A stretch of 18,435 nucleotides of DNA from the NCBI GenBank assembly GCA_937897265.1, contig CALCPT010000539.1, forward strand, positions 1 to 18,435. Reading direction: 5' to 3'. This DNA comes from an uncultured Alcaligenaceae bacterium. GTDB lineage: Bacteria; Pseudomonadota; Gammaproteobacteria; Burkholderiales; Burkholderiaceae_B. Shown here piece by piece: positions 15,759-18,435 of this stretch. How positions within the stretch are numbered: the first letter of the stretch is position 1; every line of letters starts with the position of its first letter. The notes below the pieces were generated by a model. That model did no database searches. It had not been told where the DNA came from and was given only the letters and a program-made list of their open reading frames with translations. A program made the position numbers and the translations under genes.

Positions 15759-16154
15759 CTACCTGCGACCATGGCCATGGCTGCCGCGATCTGCGCTGGC
15801 ATCGCTGCGGGCTTCTCTGCCTCCAGCGCGCTCTTGTGAGGCTTCACGCGAAGCGTTTGGGTTTGCTCGGTCTTGCGCCGCATCGCTATGTGCTTGTTGA
15901 TGCATAGTGCTAGCCTGCTGTTTTTCTTGAGGCGTTGCATTTTTTTGAAAGGCGCTGTCTGCTTGCTGACGTGATTTTTCAGCATCTTGTTTCTCTTGCG
16001 GCGTGGCGTTCTTCTTCCAGTCGTTTGCTGCATTTTCTTGTTGAGCAATGCTGGGCGCTTGTGCGTAGGCTGGCGCTATCAGCATCAATCCGAAGATTTG
16101 ACCTTCAAGAGCGACTAGCAAGGCAAATACTGCTGAAATAAAACAATAACGCAT
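15759..16154 (-). CDS. Small secreted repeat protein of unknown function
   Basis: This 131-residue protein has a long signal peptide (hydrophobic core to about residue 27, AYA cleavage site at 29-31). The mature chain is highly polar and rich in Gln, Ala, Lys and Asp, and probably helical or disordered. Two copies of the block [WF]xKNATPQEKQ begin at residues 46 and 69, a 23-residue offset, each followed by a QQA[DH]S-like end. The C-terminus is Arg/Gly/His-rich (RGSHGHGRR). The start ATG at 16154 is chosen because the signal peptide begins there; the ribosome binding site is weak. An overlapping shifted frame is also open but lacks a signal peptide. The family is not recognised; the copies may have arisen by internal duplication. 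Confidence 0.65.
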   Translation of the reverse strand: MRYCFISAVFALLVALEGQIFGLMLIAPAYAQAPSIAQQENAANDWKKNATPQEKQDAEKSRQQADSAFQKNATPQEKQQASTMHQQAHSDAAQDRANPNASREASQERAGGREARSDASADRGSHGHGRR

Positions 16155-16177
16155 AGGTAGGCTCGCTTATCGGTTGG

Positions 16178-16198
16178 TTCACTGCGCCGTGCAGTGAA
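16178..16198. other. Short perfect hairpin in the repeat-protein leader
   Basis: TTCACTGC (16178-16185) and GCAGTGAA (16191-16198) form a perfect 8-bp stem with a 5-nt loop. It lies 24 bases upstream of the minus-strand repeat-protein gene start, so it may be in its leader RNA or act as an operator. No T-run follows on either strand. Confidence 0.4.
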
Positions 16199-16315
16199 GA
16201 GGAGGCCGTGCAGATAAGCGCTGTTTATAGCACTCGCTCAGACCAGTGCAGTACCCGAAAAGAGCATTTGAAGGCCGCTGCTAAGCGCGGATGGCATGGC
16301 TTGCAATTTGAGAAC

Positions 16316-16347
16316 GCCTTGTGCGCAATTTGGATCGCACACAAGGC
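16316..16347 (-). terminator. Stem-loop after the SDR gene
   Basis: GCCTTGTGCG (16316-16325) pairs with CGCAC plus AAGGC (16336-16347) across a 10-nt loop, with a two-base bulge. It lies 35 bases beyond the stop of the minus-strand SDR gene. No T-tract follows, so it may be a weak or rho-assisted terminator or an mRNA 3' end structure. Confidence 0.4.
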
Positions 16348-16382
16348 AAGGGCCAACATTTTGGGTGCATTGGTAATGCCGA

Positions 16383-17156
16383 TCACTGAACAGGATCAAA
16401 CCAGTTAAAGACACTCAGGCCGCCATCAACGACGACCTCTGTACCCGTCACGTAGCCAGAGAAGCGATCAATTAATAACGTCAGGCCCATTGCGGCAACG
16501 TCTTGTGCGCTGCCAAGTCGTTGCATCGGAATTTTCAAGGCAAGATCGCCAGCGGGCTTGAAGCCGCCCGCCGCAATTGCACCAGGAGTTAAAGCGTTAA
16601 TTCGAATCCCATGACGAGCCCAAGCCTTTGCCATTTCTTTGACTAGCATCAACATGGCGGCCTTGCTGGTCGCATAATGCGGCAGATTTCTAGGGGTGTG
16701 GGCATGCAGTGATGTCAGATATACCATCCGCCCGGTAATGCCCTCGTCAATCATGTGCTGACCCACCAGGCGGGCAAGTTCAAAGCCAGATTTCACATTG
16801 ACGTGATACATCGCGTCCCAGGTGTCACTGGTGACTGTGCGCCAGGTGTCTGCTTCGCGCCGCGGCGGAGACGCTGAGTGCACCACCATATGAATCGGAC
16901 CGAACGCGGCATGCGCTTGCCTGAATACTTGTTGGGCTGAATCTGCCAGCGATAGGTCGATTACCCCAGCGTTGGCCGGATAGCCCTTGGCTTTTAGTTC
17001 GCTAACCGTATCGCCCAGCTTTTGCGCCTCTGAGTCAACCAAAAACACGTTAGCACCCTCGGCGGCGATTTCGAACGCCAGCGCTTTGCCAATGCCGTTA
17101 CCCGCCCCCGTGATGATTGCGGTCTCGTTGCTCAGGTAGAGGCTCTGTCGCTTCAT
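16383..17156 (-). CDS. SDR family NAD(P)-dependent oxidoreductase
   Basis: This 257-residue protein is a classical short-chain dehydrogenase/reductase, oxidising or reducing a hydroxyl/carbonyl with a nicotinamide cofactor in the cytoplasm. The cofactor motif is TGAGNGIG (residues 16-23). D41 at the end of the second strand suggests NAD(H) preference. The catalytic set is N110, S139, Y151 and K155 (YATSK). The usual NNAG is changed to HSAS. The C-terminus GYVTGTEVVVDGGLS is typical. The start at 17156 is chosen because AGGA lies six bases upstream and the family length fits; an ATG at 17192 would add 12 polar residues. It is divergent from the amidohydrolase gene. The substrate is unknown. 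Confidence 0.92.
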   Translation of the reverse strand: MKRQSLYLSNETAIITGAGNGIGKALAFEIAAEGANVFLVDSEAQKLGDTVSELKAKGYPANAGVIDLSLADSAQQVFRQAHAAFGPIHMVVHSASPPRREADTWRTVTSDTWDAMYHVNVKSGFELARLVGQHMIDEGITGRMVYLTSLHAHTPRNLPHYATSKAAMLMLVKEMAKAWARHGIRINALTPGAIAAGGFKPAGDLALKIPMQRLGSAQDVAAMGLTLLIDRFSGYVTGTEVVVDGGLSVFNWFDPVQ

Positions 17157-17295
17157 AGTCGGTCCTGTCGTGTTTGTCTGTAGGTGGGTCATTTACGTCG
17201 ATCAAGTTAATATAGACGAGTTGTGCGACTGATGACCGATGCGCCGTGCAATCTGGTTGTCGAGTCTGAAGTTTAAGGTGTTCTCGAGTTGAAAC

Positions 17296-18411
17296 ATGTT
17301 TAAGTTTTTTCTTTCGCTTGCCCTGACCCTGGCCATGCCGGTCTGTGCACAAACGCAGGCGTTGAAAACGGTTCGCTACACCATCTTTCTTGATAATGGT
17401 GCTGTTGCCGGTGAGCAAATTGTTGAGCATCCAAGCCTCGATACGATTAAAGTTCATTTCGATTTCAAAGAGAATGGTCGAGGTCCCACTCTTGACGAAG
17501 TGATCAAAATTGGCCCTGACCTCACCATGGTCGACTACAAGGTCACAGGTAGCGCCGAAATGGGCGGTGTCGTGGATGAGAGATTCACTCGTCGGGGTGG
17601 TGTCGCTGAATGGAGCGTAAAAGGAGAGCGGGGAACCCAACGCGTACGAGGCCCTGCTTTTTATGTGCCGGTCGACTCCTCGCTCGAAGTCAATTCATTG
17701 ATGATCTCTGCGTTGTCAGCCTCTAGAACCGGTACGCTGCGCTTGTTGCCCGAAGGTACCTTAACGCAGCAACGTCTCGACGAAGCGGTGGTCACACGCG
17801 GCGATGAGTCAGAGGTCGTGCAATTAGTCATGCACACCGGCTTAGGTTTGAGTCCGCAGTTTTTTTGGGCAACTACGACAGCCGAACATCATCTTTTTGC
17901 GGCCATCCTGCCGGGTAATACCGCCACGATTAAACAGGGCTGGGAAGCGAACCTAGCAGAGTTAAAAAGACGACAACAAGAGGCGTCTGGTCGGATACTC
18001 GAGAAACGTGCCAAAGACCTGCAACATGCAATGCGTGGCTTGACGGTGATACGCAATACGCGCATTTTTGATGCTGAGACGGCGACGCTGTCCAAGGCGT
18101 CGGATGTCTATGTTTTGAGAGGAATGATCACGGGGATTTTCCCTGCAGGCACCTATTTGACGCCAGTCGATAACGAGCTTGACGCAGCCGGCCGAGTGAT
18201 GTTGCCTGGTTTGTTTGATATGCATACCCATATCAGTCGCTGGTCGGCGTCATATCATCTGACGGCCGGAGTGACTTCAGTGCGTGATCTAGGCAACTCT
18301 AATGCCGAGCTACAAAAGATGATCGACGAAACACTCGACGGCAGCTTGATGGCGCCACGCGTGATTCCGGCCGGTTTTATCGAAGGCGAAAGTGCGTATT
18401 CTGCGCACGAT
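17296..18411 (+). CDS. Secreted amidohydrolase, 3' end missing at contig edge
   Basis: The frame is open from ATG 17296 to the end of genuine sequence (372 codons), so the gene is truncated by the contig end. Residues 1-19 form a signal peptide (FFLSLALTLAMPVCA). Residues 20-260 are a domain I do not recognise, rich in beta-type segments, followed by a charged helical stretch (about 215-250). The amidohydrolase part begins at about residue 252 (LTVIRNTRIFDAET), with metal-binding H310-x-H312 in MLPGLFDMHTHIS, then TAGVTSVRDLGNS. This start of domain is typical of imidazolonepropionase-like and related amidohydrolases; the later metal ligands are off the contig. Translation after residue 372 would be adapter-derived and should be ignored. 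It diverges from the SDR gene across 139 bases with no clear promoter. Confidence 0.85.
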
Positions 18412-18435
18412 AGATCGGAAGAGCGTCGTGTAGGG
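18412..18435. other. Illumina sequencing adapter remnant
   Basis: The final 24 bases begin AGATCGGAAGAGC and continue through GTCGTGTAGGG, an exact match to the start of the well-known Illumina TruSeq read-through adapter. It is an assembly artefact, not genomic DNA, and it marks the end of the contig. Confidence 0.97.

Noticed and set aside
15716..16048. 110-residue Lys/Arg/Gln-rich minus-strand frame
   Set aside because: It is a shifted frame of the secreted repeat protein at 15759-16154, which has a signal peptide and internal repeat while this one has neither.
16183..17250. Shared 11-mer TGCGCCGTGCA flanking the SDR gene as possible attachment sites
   Set aside because: An 11-base match is expected by chance several times in a window of this size, and no integrase or mobility gene is present.
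17098..17640. 180-residue minus-strand open frame
   Set aside because: It overlaps the start of the secreted amidohydrolase and the SDR N-terminus, has no recognisable domain, and is a shadow of those genes.

Overview
The window looks like a contig end from a Burkholderiales betaproteobacterium, most likely close to Alcaligenaceae. The evidence is two Bug-type (TctC family) periplasmic substrate-binding proteins, a type typically amplified in that group, plus moderate GC and general gene content. That placement is inference from protein style, not from a marker gene. No rRNA, tRNA, CRISPR array, transposase or phage gene was seen. The last 24 bases (18412-18435) are an exact match to Illumina adapter sequence, so genuine genomic DNA ends at about 18411.

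Layout, left to right. A large radical SAM protein of the YgiQ family (183-2567, +) stands alone behind a leader that carries an exact 14-nt direct repeat. On the minus strand follow an enolase-superfamily enzyme (2718-3806) and, upstream of it, a Bug receptor (3933-4919), each with a stem-loop terminator candidate downstream. From 5153 a plus-strand run holds a GFA-type zinc protein, a phytanoyl-CoA dioxygenase-like Fe(II)/2-oxoglutarate enzyme, a small cysteine-rich lipoprotein, a secreted alpha/beta hydrolase and a secreted alkaline phosphatase. The gap before the phosphatase holds a large hairpin and a 19-nt tandem repeat array.

The minus strand from 13719 to 10178 carries an APC-type amino acid permease tightly followed by a second Bug receptor, then a secreted metallophosphoesterase-like protein that converges on the alkaline phosphatase. 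Next come a secreted LprI/DUF1311-type protein (+), a divergent type II dehydroquinase-like protein lacking a catalytic His (-), two small secreted proteins of unknown function (+ and -), an SDR oxidoreductase (-), and the 5' part of a secreted amidohydrolase (+) cut off by the contig end.

As a whole the region looks like accessory metabolism and envelope functions: uptake of organic acids and amino acids, modification of small molecules, and secreted hydrolases. The most interesting sequence-level structure is the repeat array at 8549-8641. Its 19-nt unit creates chains of short ORFs joined by ATGA overlaps, and one chain ends in a TAATG overlap with the phosphatase start codon. No known defence or mobile system was seen.
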